Source: Colius striatus (lineage: Eukaryota > Chordata > Aves > Coliiformes > Coliidae). From it: a DNA stretch of 64,000 bases. The stretch spans positions 96,964,362-97,028,361 of the forward strand of contig NC_084759.1 of NCBI RefSeq assembly GCF_028858725.1, written 5' to 3'. The position numbers and the translations under genes were made by a program. The notes below the pieces were generated by a model, which did no database searches, had not been told where the DNA came from, and saw nothing but the letters and a program-made list of their open reading frames with translations. This document shows positions 12,791 to 23,589 of this stretch, piece after piece. The number at the start of each line of letters is the position of its first letter. The first letter of the stretch is position 1.

Positions 12791-15700
12791 CATACTGGGA
12801 GGGGGTTTTGTTTGGGGAGCTTTTATAGGGGGCAGGCGGCAAAATTTAGCCAGATACTATAGATTTAAGTTTATCAGGAGTGTCCCACTCTTTCTGCTTA
12901 TGCTTTACTGTGCGTGTAAGAGAACTACCTTTGCCATTGTTTTCTATATGCCTTTCCATAAATCTGTTTTCATCGTGTCTCATGCTTAACCTAATGTAGA
13001 TTTTGATCCTAGTCAAACAGTGGGCCCGATAAAGCAAAAGCTTTCTTTAAAAAAGCAGACAGAAAGTAAGCAAGGTGCTTTTCATTGTTATTTATTTATT
13101 GCAGATATAAATAAAAATAATTCTGGTGGCTACTACTTAATAGAATGCAAAGTGTTACCCAAGTAACAAGTGATAGGACAAGAGGAAATGGGCTCAAATT
13201 ACTCAAGGAGAGGTTTTAATTTGATATTAGGAAGAACTTTTTCACTGAGAGGGTTGTTAGACATTGGCACAGGCTGCCCAGGGAGGTGGTGGAATCCCCA
13301 TCCCTGGAGATATTTAAAAGCTGTGTAGATGAGCTGCTGAGGGACATGATTTAGTGGTGGGCTTGGCAGTGGTTGGACTTGATGGTCTTTAAGGTCTTTT
13401 CCAACCAAAATGATTGTGTAAGGTTAGCAACTTAGTCCTCTTATCTTTTTAGAATCTTCCATGAAGACCAAAGGTTGGCATGTGGCAAAGACAGAGGAAG
13501 AGCAGGGAAACAAAGTGGCCTAGATGCTGGTCCTGAAATAGATAATTCAAAGCTAGAATAACCAGAGCTGTCTTTTACAAAGCAAGAAAGCAGTTGACAT
13601 TCTAAGATGTTTGTTTTGTATTTAGAGAGTAAATGGTATCAGAGAGGATCTATTTCTCTCTTCTTTTATGGGCCACGCTGCATATTTTACATGAGTGTCT
13701 CTTAGGCCCTTCTGTGATCCCTTCCTAAGGCTTCCAAACTCAAGCCAGGATGATCATCTTCTCAAACACAAAGTTTATGAATTATTCTGCTTCTGAATTC
13801 TCAAAACACCTGTTTGAATGTAGAATTGTTAAATGATTTTTGTGATTAAAGAAGCATATACAAAACCTCATGCTTACAAAACCCTTGCCTGTCTCCAGTC
13901 TGCTGCTGGTTATTTTCTCTTTCCCTTTGGCATACACCTGACTTTTTTGGGAGATTTGGGGGATGCAAATTGTTTTGAAATTTGAGTCACTGTTCAGATT
14001 TTCTGTTCAGAAGCTGAGCTTCCTAGCTGAGAAGAAATACACAGTAGTTACTTTCTCACTGTCTTTGTGTGAAAGTTTAGTTTCTGTTTAAACTTTTAAG
14101 TGAAATACTAGATGATGTTTCGAGGTCCCTTTCAACCCTTAAGATTCTGTGATTCTGTAAATTCATAAAAAAGTTTAATGGGCTCAGTAGAGTGTTCATG
14201 CTTTGATGAGAAATGACTAATTCATCCCTCTTTTTAGCATTATGCAGGACTAGAAGAAGCTGTCTATCGGAACATCCAGGCATGCAAAGAACTTGCTCAA
14301 ACCACCCGTACAGCTTATGGACCAAATGGTAAATAAATCCTAAAATTGTTATAGTGGTTTTGAGCAAAATGTTTTGTTTGAAGGCTAAAACCTACCTTGG
14401 TAAGGAAGCAACTGTTTGTTTCTTGAGGAAGCATGCTGGGCTTCCTCTAGAACTCTTAGAGTGTTTGTGACTATACAGGTCAGACTATTTGGTTAGCTCT
14501 TGAGTTATGCACTATGTATTTGCCTTTGTCTGGCTTTATACCACTTGCTGTGTCCTGTTTGCTGTCTTACTGCTATGTTGGAGACCTACAAAAATTAAAG
14601 GAAAGATAACTAAGTAGATAAAACAAACATCACCATACCATGTTCTGTCAGATATAATGAAACAAAAGATGTTCTCCAACACTGATTAAATTATGTCTAT
14701 GTATTTCTGAAGGTAAAATAGCTTATTCACAAGTTACTGATTATTTCTTAATGTAACACACTCCCAAGCGTTATATATTATAAACTGGGCTAATGTTCTA
14801 ATGTATAAGCTTTACCTGAAGTTAACTGATCTGTGTATACAAAATGATGTTTGCCTAATAGATATTTTCTGTTCCCCCCCATTAGGAATGAACAAAATGG
14901 TTATCAATCATCTAGAGAAGCTTTTTGTTACAAATGATGCTGCTACTATCTTGAGAGAGCTGGAAGTAAGTTGTCTTGTTTCAGAAGATGTCAGTCATGA
15001 ACTAGTGTTAGCGTTCATGGGCTGTTACTGTTCTAAATGTTAATAAGGAAATACATGTCACCTTGTCAGATGATTTACTTCTGTCATTTTGGAAATCATT
15101 TGCCTTTTCACGATATTTGGGAAAAGTTAATGAGCTATATCCAGAATGAGGAAAAGGACTTTTGTATAGCAGTCTTAAGTAATTGCAGGGAGTGCCTAAT
15201 AATTGCATACTTCCTTTTCCCCCCAAAACCAGTGTAGATTTAGAAGAGAGCATGTTTAGGTAATACAATGTTAGAAAAACTCTGAAAGAAATAGCTGTAC
15301 TGTTCTCCCTGTGTTGGTGGTTGCCATGTTTTCGTGTCTGCTTAGAATACATGAATGGGATTTAAGAAGCTGAGGCTATAGCATCATCCTCCTGAGAATA
15401 CAGTAAAAGTGTGGAAACCCGTCTTAACTTTTACTATCAAATTTGTATTTGTATCACAAATCAAATAATATTTTGCCCAGTCCAGTACTTGCTGATAGAA
15501 ACAGTGTGAGTATTAAGTATTTCCTTATTTAATGTATTGGGTTAGTGTTTGGTAGAAGTCTCAATTCTGCTTTTAAAAAGTAATCTGTAGGCTAGTAACT
15601 TAATCTAACGAGTCTTGTGTGTTTGTTTCTGGCATAAAATAACATCTACTCTAACAGGATTCAAGAATACAGCGTTTTTACTGCATTTCTTTCAAACAGA

Positions 15701-18700
15701 GGGAAAGCAGCACAATTGTTAAGCAGAAATAAAAGCTAGAATTAAACTGGAATTCAGACATCAGCTTTGCATTTTACACGTGAACTCAGCTTGAAGATTT
15801 AGGCTTCAGGCTGCTTTCCTGTCCTTTGATTGGGAGACCAATGCATCTTGTAAAAACAGTACAGAACCAAAGTCAAGGATGTCTAATTCACGTTGTAGGG
15901 GGACTGTTTAGTTCTCTGATTAATTTTATTTTCATGTATGTTTGTACTTTTGCATTTTAAGTTAGCTAATTGATATAATTTGTGTTGCTTTCTTTACCTA
16001 TTTTGTGCATTCTTAGTATCTATAGATAAAATTTCAAATAAGAGAGCTTATACTGGATGCACAGAAAAACCTGGGGCTGTAGTCTAGGTGGTGCATTAGT
16101 AACTAAGATGTGTAACTTTGTAAAGGTCCAGCATCCTGCTGCAAAAATGCTTGTGATGGCTTCCCACATGCAAGAACAAGAAGTTGGAGATGGAACAAAC
16201 TTTGTCCTTGTTTTTGCTGGAGTTCTTCTGGAGTTAGCAGAAGACCTTCTGAGGATGGGATTATCAGTCTCAGAGGCAAGTTTTATTGTTACTACAGTTC
16301 ACGTAGGTCAAATTCAGATTGCCATTGATCAGTATTCTTGGATTGTGAATATTATGAATCGTCTGCTTCCTCCTTAACATTTTTTACACAGAGATACATG
16401 AAGATCAGCATATATTTTACTGCTTGTGATTGCTTGCTACTCTTGTAAGCTTTTGTATTTGTTCATATTTTATGGTCCTTGGAAAAGATGAAAGCAGTAT
16501 GAATGCATAGTGAAGTAACGTAGTGAATATTTATTGCTTGTTGCACAGGTGATTGAAGGCTATGAAAAGGCTTGCAAGAAAGCCCTAGAAATTCTTCCAG
16601 ACTTGGTGTGCTCTTCTGCAAAGAACCTTCGAGATGTTGAAGAAGTCACGTCTTTGTTGCACACCTCAGTGATGAGCAAACAATATGGCAATGAACATTT
16701 TTTGGCAAAACTTATTGCACAGGCCTGTGGTAAGTGGACAAGAACATGTGGGTCCGTGCAACTGAAAAATGGAGTACGTTTGCTTGTGGTTGTTTCTGGT
16801 GTCATCATGTAAGGTAAAAGGTGTAGTTAATCGGGTTAAATTTGATGGAATGCTGTAGCCTTTGGAATGAGTGTAACTGTCTTTCTCCTGTTGAACTCAT
16901 TGGTATTGTGGCTGGGAAAAGGTCTTGTGTTTCCTAGTAAACGTTTTATAGCGATAGCTTTCAAGTTACTTTTAATGCAGAAACCCTTCTTTCATTTTTT
17001 TTTAATCGTTAGAAAAATGTGTTACATTTCATATGAGCTCTTATTAGTCTCAGCCACAGAACAATGGAAGCAAAACTGTACTTGTATTGAGTTGTGGTTT
17101 TCTCCCTTTAGATTTCCAAGAAAAAAAACTGTCATGACTAGTTTGTTTTCTCAAAATATTCTAGAGTCAGACTTCACTCTTGAACACACGTGTAAATGTT
17201 CATACGTGTGAATATACATTAAATTAGCCTTAAATTAATTGAGCAGCCTGAATAAATGTTGCTACCTTGATCACTACATTGTAAAAATAAATTATTTTAA
17301 AATAATTTTAAATAAATTGTGATGTCATTGTTTTGTTTTATTCAGGAAGCAGTACAAATTCATTCTTTGTTTTTTGTTTTTTTCCTGCACCGAACAGTTT
17401 CTATCCTTCCTGATTCTGGTAATTTCAACGTTGATAACATCAGAGTGTGCAAAATTGTGGTAAGTTGGAAGTACCTAGCTTCACCTAAAGTGTTACTATG
17501 GTAAACAGCCTAATGCAAATTTTAGGTCTTTGAACTTTTACAGTACCTTTTCTATTTTCAGCCCTGTTACATTGTGGCAATTGATGTTTACATTTCTTGT
17601 TTAAAGTTCACTAGCAGCTTTTGTAAATGAAAATCATTAACATTGAAAGTTTGTGCTGTATCGGTTACATTTAACTTAATTCTACACAGGGATATTGATT
17701 GCGTCTTTGCTGTAGAAGCAGTCACAAGATTATGGGAAGGTGCAGGCTGGCGGAAATGTCTATTTGTCAGGCTTCCTCAGTATGGTGTGTAGGGTTGGAA
17801 CAAGTCTATATATAGTAGGAATTTACCCTGGGTTTTCCTCTGCCAATGCATACATCAGTTGACCACGGAAAATGAACGTAATAGGCCTTAACGTGGACCA
17901 CCAACCAGTCTTAAAATAGGAACCTGTAAGATGGTGTTTGATGTTGCTAAATCAGCTGAAATCTTATGTCTTTGTGCTGCAGTAAAAACTTAGGTTGCTA
18001 CATTCAACTGAATTTAAGGACTGCTTTTCTTAAAGGTAGAGCAGCTTTTTGACAGTAAGAGATCAGCGATGCAGTTTGCCCCCATTCCATTTCTTTCCTT
18101 TCAGGGTGCTGGTATCTCTGCTTCCTCAGTACTGCATGGCATGGTTTTTAAAAAAGAAACTGAAGGAGATGTTACTTCTGTCAAAGATGCAAAAATAGCT
18201 GTGTATTCCTGCCCTTTTGATGGTATGGTAACTGAAACTAAGGTATGTAGAAGCTCAAAATAAGTAAGCTAGCTATTTATGCTCATGTGCTTTTATTTAT
18301 AGATTTAACTATAAGTATTCTTGACACTTGGTGATTGACCTATTTTTGTTAATATTGAGTTCACTAGTTTTAGAAGTTCATAATTTTGCTTTGTAGGGTT
18401 TTTGTAGTTGGGGAGGAGTTGCTGGTTTTGTTGGGTTGTTGGAACCAAACCGTATGGTAGAATATCTGAACCTCAAGGCTGTGTAATAGTGCTAGAATTG
18501 CCCCTTTTTTAATTTGTTTTACCCCATTGCCTTGGAATAGTCACAGTATTATGAAGTAGGAATACTTGAGGTTTATGAATAAGTTGTGAGACAAAGTAGT
18601 TTTTGAAAAAACTTCAGGCGTGTAGTTAGTGCTGAATTGCTGACAGTGTATGTGTTTTACTAGGGCACAGTGCTTATAAAGAATGCTGAAGAACTGATGA

Positions 18701-21700
18701 GTTTCAGTAAAGGAGAAGAAAATCTCATGGAATTGCAAGTCAAAGCTATTGCAGACAGTGGTGCAAATGTAGTAGTAACAGGTGGCAAAGTGGCAGACAT
18801 GGCACTTCATTATGCCAACAAATACAATCTTATGATAGTCAGGTAAGTACTAAAAGAGCATGAAAACATTTCATCTACCAATTGGTGAAATGCATTTGCC
18901 ATATTATCTCTTGCCTCTCCAACAAATTAGAAAGTACTGCACGCTATCTGTTTTTTCTAGTGCATCAAAATCTGAGCTGCAGTTTAATTGTTTCATAGCT
19001 TATGTTTCTTGATAATGTTTCACCTCTACATGACAGCTAATTGGGGAATAATTTGTGTATACGGTGCTGTTACTCTGATTTAAGTGCCTTTGTAGCACAA
19101 CTGAAATCAAGAATATAAAAATACGTGGATCTCCTAAAGAGGAATGTGATCTCAAAGGCGTGTAAGACCATAGTACCTTAATGGTTCCTCCTGCTCACGG
19201 TCCAAAAAGTTTGAACTTGTGAAAATGGAGCATGATAGTTCTCTCTTGCATAGCAATGAAGCATCATCGTTGAAGGGTTTTAAAGATCCTGACAGGTGAA
19301 GTTTGCTAATTTCCATGTATTTGAAGTACTGAATAATTTTTAACTTAAAAAACAGTCTTTGCATAGCATCCCTATTGGTAACTCAATAAAATGGATGAGT
19401 GGATTTTATAGCTTGATGTGGTGCGTTTTGTTAGATGTTATTAGTTTACAAAATACTGCCCCATTAAGAGAACACTGGGTCACATGTGTGAACATTTATT
19501 ATGAAAACTTGTCATTAGAAAGACTGTTTTTATTTTTAAAGGTTGAACTCAAAGTGGGATCTGAGAAGATTGTGCAAAACTGTTGGCGCAACAGCCCTAC
19601 CCAGACTGGTACGGACTTTTCAAATGAGGAACCCAAGGGAGAGAACTCATGAGCAGCTTCACCTCTTTAACTCCTGTTTTTTATTTCCAGACTCCCCCTA
19701 CTCTAGAAGAAATGGGTCACTGCAATAGTGTATATCTGTCAGAGGTTGGGGATACACAAGTCATTGTGTTCAAGCATGGTATGTACGTTCTGCAGAACTC
19801 CTAATACTACTCTTCGAAAAGTACAGTGTTTATATGTATTTTACATCTGCAACAAACTTAATTCAGTAATGCGTATTTCTATCTAAACAGAAAAAGAGGA
19901 TGGTGCCATTTCTACTATACTCATTCGTGGATCTACAGACAATCTGATGGATGACATAGAGAGAGCAGTGGATGATGGTGTGAATACTTTCAAAGTACTC
20001 ACGAGGGTGAGTAACCAGAACACTTCAGTTATCAAAACTGAGCCAGGGATTAGAGCAAGACTCATGCTTGCTTTGTGCTCGTTTGCTATAAAGGCTGTAG
20101 CAGATATTTACATTTTGAGCATAGAGCCTTCTTGAGATGTAGAGAAGGCTGTGTAATATCCTGGTGTAGAGGGCTGTGTATTTAAGATTGCTGCTGAGAT
20201 CCTCAAGAATACAGTGTGCATAAAAACTGGTGCTGAGCAGATACTGCACTCAGTTTTCCAGTAATGAGAGGAGTTCTTGAAGATAGGTTAGTTTTGCCAC
20301 TTTTTAAGGGCGGTCAGCTTAATGTTGACTATTCTCTTAAATGTTGTATAACGTTCCTTGGAAACTGGGCACAGAGGAACATCTAGATAGCCTTGCTTTG
20401 TCACTGTTGCTCAGGAGGAACTGACTGGTTATAAACTAAATTTCTAATTCACTGTTGACAAGATGCAGTTTCTCCACTACTACAGACAGGTTTACAGATG
20501 GAATAACTCAATTCTTTAGAGCTTTTTCTTAGCAGCTTTTTTGGACTTTAGTGTCCTTAAAGTAAAAGGAAATGTTTGTGTATTTACTTGGGAGGTAGCA
20601 TGCAAAAAAACGTGTTAAACTTGTGTTTGACATTTCATGTCTTTTACACACCAACACATGCTCATTGATTTGGAGTACAGAAACCTCCATGGGCCCTGCG
20701 TTTATGGTTCTCTCCAGGAGTTGTACTGACTTCTGATTTATGATGGTCACTTTTCTGTTTCAAAGACTGGGAGTTCTTAGGTGGATGCGGGTTTGTCAAA
20801 GGGTGTACAAAATGACCGAATGCTTCACTTAAAAAACAAAACAAAACCACCCAACATGTTGCTATACCTGTTAGCATATTAAACTTGGTGTAGAGTAGAT
20901 TGTTTTCCTGCATGATATTTCCCAACAAGTTAATGGAAAAGATGATAAAATCTAGGATTTCTGTTACTAGAAAGTTGACAGTGAAAATTAGTAAAAAAAA
21001 AATAATAGAAAAAAACACCAAAAAAACCCCAGACACGGAAACCACTACTTTGTTATTTTCTTTTTTACAAAAGAAGCTGTTTGTCTTCAAGGACATTTGA
21101 AATGAATTAATAAATTGTGGTGAATTTAGGTTACAATACATGTTTGTTCTGAAACAGATTCTTAACTCTGTGGGATGAAGTTCTGTTGTGTTCTTCTTGA
21201 GAGGGTATATCAATTCTAAAAAGTAAAAAGTAATATGATGCTTGAAGCAAAACTTTGCATTTTGGGCTGGTCTGTTCACAGGATAAGCGCCTTGTTCCTG
21301 GAGGTGGTGCCACAGAGATTGAATTAGCCAAGCAGATCACGTCTTATGGAGAGGTACAGCCAATGGGCTTTTTCACTTTTAATTTTTACATACACACACA
21401 CACACATATCTGTACTTAAGTATACACGTGGCTTAGAAAAAGATATACATATTATTTTTGACAAAACAATAAAAAATGGGAGTGGGGTGGAAATACCTCC
21501 TTATCTAAGGGGTTTTGAAATGCTGATGTGATTTTCAACTTCACTTTAGACTTGTCCTGGGCTTGACCAATATGCTATCAAGAAGTTTGCTGAGGCATTT
21601 GAAGCCATTCCTCGAGCACTGGCAGAAAACTCTGGAGTTAAGGCTAATGAGGTCATCTCCAAACTTTATGCTGTGCATCAGGAAGGGAACAAAAATGTTG

Positions 21701-23431
21701 GATTTGATATTGAGGTAAGTAGTCACTCACATGAATTGGTGCTCTGCAATATCGGGTTATATTTAAACATACTTCTGTCAGTATGAAGTACTCCTAGATT
21801 AATTTGAGTTGTTGTAGCTCTGTGTTGCATAGTCTAGAAGAACACAGTCTCGGAGTTGTCATACTGCAGTGTTGGTTTTTTTCTTCAGCAAACAGTTAAA
21901 TTCAGTGTTGTTCAGTGGCCATTCTGTGGAGGGTGAAGTGAGATGCTGAACTAAAGTGATAGAGAATAAGTCTTTAGTTAATTGCTTACTTTGTCTTCCT
22001 TCTAATGCAGTAACCTGCTAGGTAGGAGGCTGAGAAGATTTTGAATAATATTTTTCCCTATATCTGACAGGCTGAAGCTGCTGCTGTGAAGGACATGTTG
22101 GAAGCCGGTGTATTAGACACATACCTTGGAAAATCCTGGGGTATCAAGCTAGCTACAAATGCAGCAGTAACTGTCCTAAGGGTAGATCAGGTAAGCCTAC
22201 AACTAATTTGGGCACTGAATTGGAGCCTTTAACTCGGTATGCAGAGAGGTTCTGCAAAGTGTGTGAATCTTCTGGGAATGCAAGGCATAAAAATGCAGTA
22301 CTTGAAAGTGTGGTTTATTTCCGAAAGCCAGGAAACTGTTTGTTCAAGAGCTCATAATTTGGAATGTTACTGCTTCCATAGGAGCACTTGTAGTGTTTAC
22401 TTTTATTTAAGATTAGACAGTTAATATTTGTATCCAGAAAGTTATTTTAACTTCAGCAGAAACAAGATTAAATACAAGAAGCTTTCACTTATATTGGTTT
22501 TAAGTGAAAATCCAACTTCTAGCAAAAAAACCTGAGGTTATAATCTGAAAGGCAAAAATCTTGACTTTATATATTTTGTGACTTCAGCAAAAATGTATTT
22601 GCATGTAAAATTTCTGTAGATTATTATGGCAAAAGCAGCAGGTGGTCCAAAAGCTCCTAAGCAACAAGGACATTGGGATAAGGATGACTGGAAAGATGAG
22701 CCTGAAAAGTAGTATGCAGTAAGCTCTGTTTCTGTAGAAGAGAGGTACCTGTGTGTGAGTGCATGCATGAGCATACTGACAAGCACGTGGCCTTGGGACA
22801 CGTCACACTGCTGACTTTTGTGTGCAGACTGCCAAGTTTTGCATTTGTTCCTTTGAGAGTGAATTTTGCTCCTAAGTTTTCACTGAAGGGATGACAGAGT
22901 GCGGTTGTAGCTTTACCTTGCTTGTCACTGTCTCACGTGTAGGAAATGTTCTTCTAACATGGTAGGCTACTGCACTTTTTGCTTTTAAAGTGTGACCATT
23001 AGACTCAGTGATTCAGAATGGTGGCTCTGATCTGCTGTTCGTGTCTGGCCTGGAAGCCAGTCACTTATTAGTATATTTAAGCACTCATTTTCTCCCAACT
23101 AACTGAAGTCTTAATTTGCATGTGAAAAAAAGGTAAAAGCCCTTTTTACTGTATATCAGGGCTCAGCTTTGGCCATTTTCTAGGAAAAAAAAAAAACCTA
23201 ATTTGTGAATATCTCAAGTGGATAATAATATTCCCTGGCTTAGGTTCAGGATAGGGAAACTGCATGAATTTAGTGTATGTACAGCATCATATGGCTGTTA
23301 AGAGTGGGCTAAGAGCCTGATTCTAACCACCTCTTTTTCTTGTTACCTTCAAGATCATTATGGCAAAACCAGCCGGTGGCCCTAAACCTCCATCAGGAAA
23401 GAAAGACTGGGATGAAGACCAAAATGATTGA
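12229..23431 (+). CDS. CCT8: CCT8, T-complex protein 1 subunit theta (TRiC/CCT chaperonin)
   Basis: Theta subunit of the cytosolic group II chaperonin TRiC/CCT, which folds actin, tubulin and many other proteins with ATP. Fifteen coding exons: 12229-12288, 14238-14328, 14886-14965, 16126-16275, 16549-16729, 17398-17459, 18105-18242, 18664-18842, 19542-19608, 19691-19778, 19891-20006, 21282-21353, 21550-21714, 22071-22190 and 23354-23431. All junctions keep frame and give 548 residues, the human length as I recall it. Visible signatures are the nucleotide loop GPNGMNK (48-54), GDGTN (98-102) with its conserved Asp99, [11 protein letters not shown] in the apical region, the DDG at 393-395 at the position of the hydrolytic Asp, [11 protein letters not shown], and GVKANEV. 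The start is fixed by [20 protein letters not shown], nearly identical to human. Intron 4 has a GC donor. An alternative last exon lies at 22620-22712. The gene converges with USP16. Confidence 0.98.
12540..12564 (+). repeat. G-rich (GGGA)n run, G-quadruplex-type
   Basis: Five consecutive GGGA-type units followed by GGCGGG in CCT8 intron 1, inside the CpG island. The spacing of the G-triplets fits the usual G-quadruplex pattern on the transcribed RNA. No role can be shown from sequence. Confidence 0.7.
13153..13425 (+). mobile_element. CR1 LINE fragment in CCT8 intron 1
   Basis: A CR1 3' end in sense orientation to CCT8. It contains AAGTGATAGGACAAGAGGAA, then GGCTGCCCAGGGAGGTGGTG, CCATCCCTGGAGATATTTAA and the terminal TTGGACTTGATGGTCTTTAA block. 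It is 5'-truncated and inactive. Confidence 0.92.
14105..14162 (+). mobile_element. CR1 3' terminal scrap in CCT8 intron 1
   Basis: A remnant of about 55 bp ending in AAGATTCTGTGATTCTGTAA, the typical CR1 octamer tail, preceded by the CGAGGTCCCTTTCAACC block. It lies about 75 bp upstream of exon 2 (14238). Confidence 0.8.
16276..16548 (+). other. GC-AG intron (CCT8 intron 4)
   Basis: The exon 4/intron junction reads TCAGAG|GCAAGT, and the acceptor reads TTGCACAG|GTGATT. Joining them restores the theta sequence LSVSEVIEGYE exactly. Shifting to any nearby GT breaks the frame or the protein. The donor matches the known AG|GCAAGT pattern of the minor U2-type GC-AG class, in which strong pairing elsewhere compensates for the C at +2. 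Confidence 0.9.
21389..21406. repeat. short CA microsatellite
   Basis: About eight CA units in CCT8 intron 12, shortly after exon 12. Confidence 0.85.
22620..22712 (+). CDS. CCT8: alternative terminal exon of CCT8 (proximal tail)
   Basis: After the acceptor TTTCTGTAG the sequence reads [13 protein letters not shown], continues as a Lys/Asp/Glu/Trp-rich stretch with the pieces GHWDKDDW and DEPEK, and stops at TAG. Joined to exon 14 (ends 22190, phase 0) it gives a 553-residue theta with a 30-residue tail in place of the 25-residue tail from 23354-23431. The first 13 residues differ from the distal exon ([13 protein letters not shown]) at only two positions, so the two exons look like a tandem duplication. 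The acceptor has a poor polypyrimidine tract. A plausible donor, GCA|GTAAGC at 22719, follows seven bases after the stop, so this may be spliced as a cassette. I see no AATAAA before 23353. Use in transcripts is inferred, not seen. Confidence 0.72.
   Translation: MIMAKAAGGPKAPKQQGHWDKDDWKDEPEK
23354..23431 (+). CDS. CCT8: canonical terminal exon of CCT8 (distal tail)
   Basis: After the strong pyrimidine-rich acceptor CTTGTTACCTTCAAG the exon reads [20 protein letters not shown] and then EDQND before TGA. This closely matches the human theta C-terminus as I recall it. It gives the 548-residue form. The 3' UTR runs to the poly(A) signal at 23569. Confidence 0.95.
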   Translation: MIMAKPAGGPKPPSGKKDWDEDQND

Positions 23432-23568
23432 ACAGTTTAACTGTACTTCTTAAGTGACATAAATATGTGAGTTTTTTAATAGTCCGGTTGGAGCCTGTCA
23501 CGATGTTTTGCTCTGTTGCCTTTAAGTTATGAAGGGGGTTCAATAGAACGCAGAACTTCAAACACTTC

Positions 23569-23574
23569 AATAAA
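23569..23574 (+). promoter_or_regulatory. CCT8 poly(A) signal AATAAA
   Basis: A canonical hexamer 138 bases past the CCT8 stop codon, followed within 30 bases by a GT-rich stretch (GTTGGCTGTCG), as expected around a cleavage site. Confidence 0.85.
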
Positions 23575-23589
23575 CGTACTCACTGTTAC

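Noticed and set aside
12229-22190. Intronic snoRNA genes in CCT8, since other CCT subunit genes host them
   Set aside because: I scanned the introns for paired C/D or H/ACA boxes with a closing stem and found no convincing candidate by eye.
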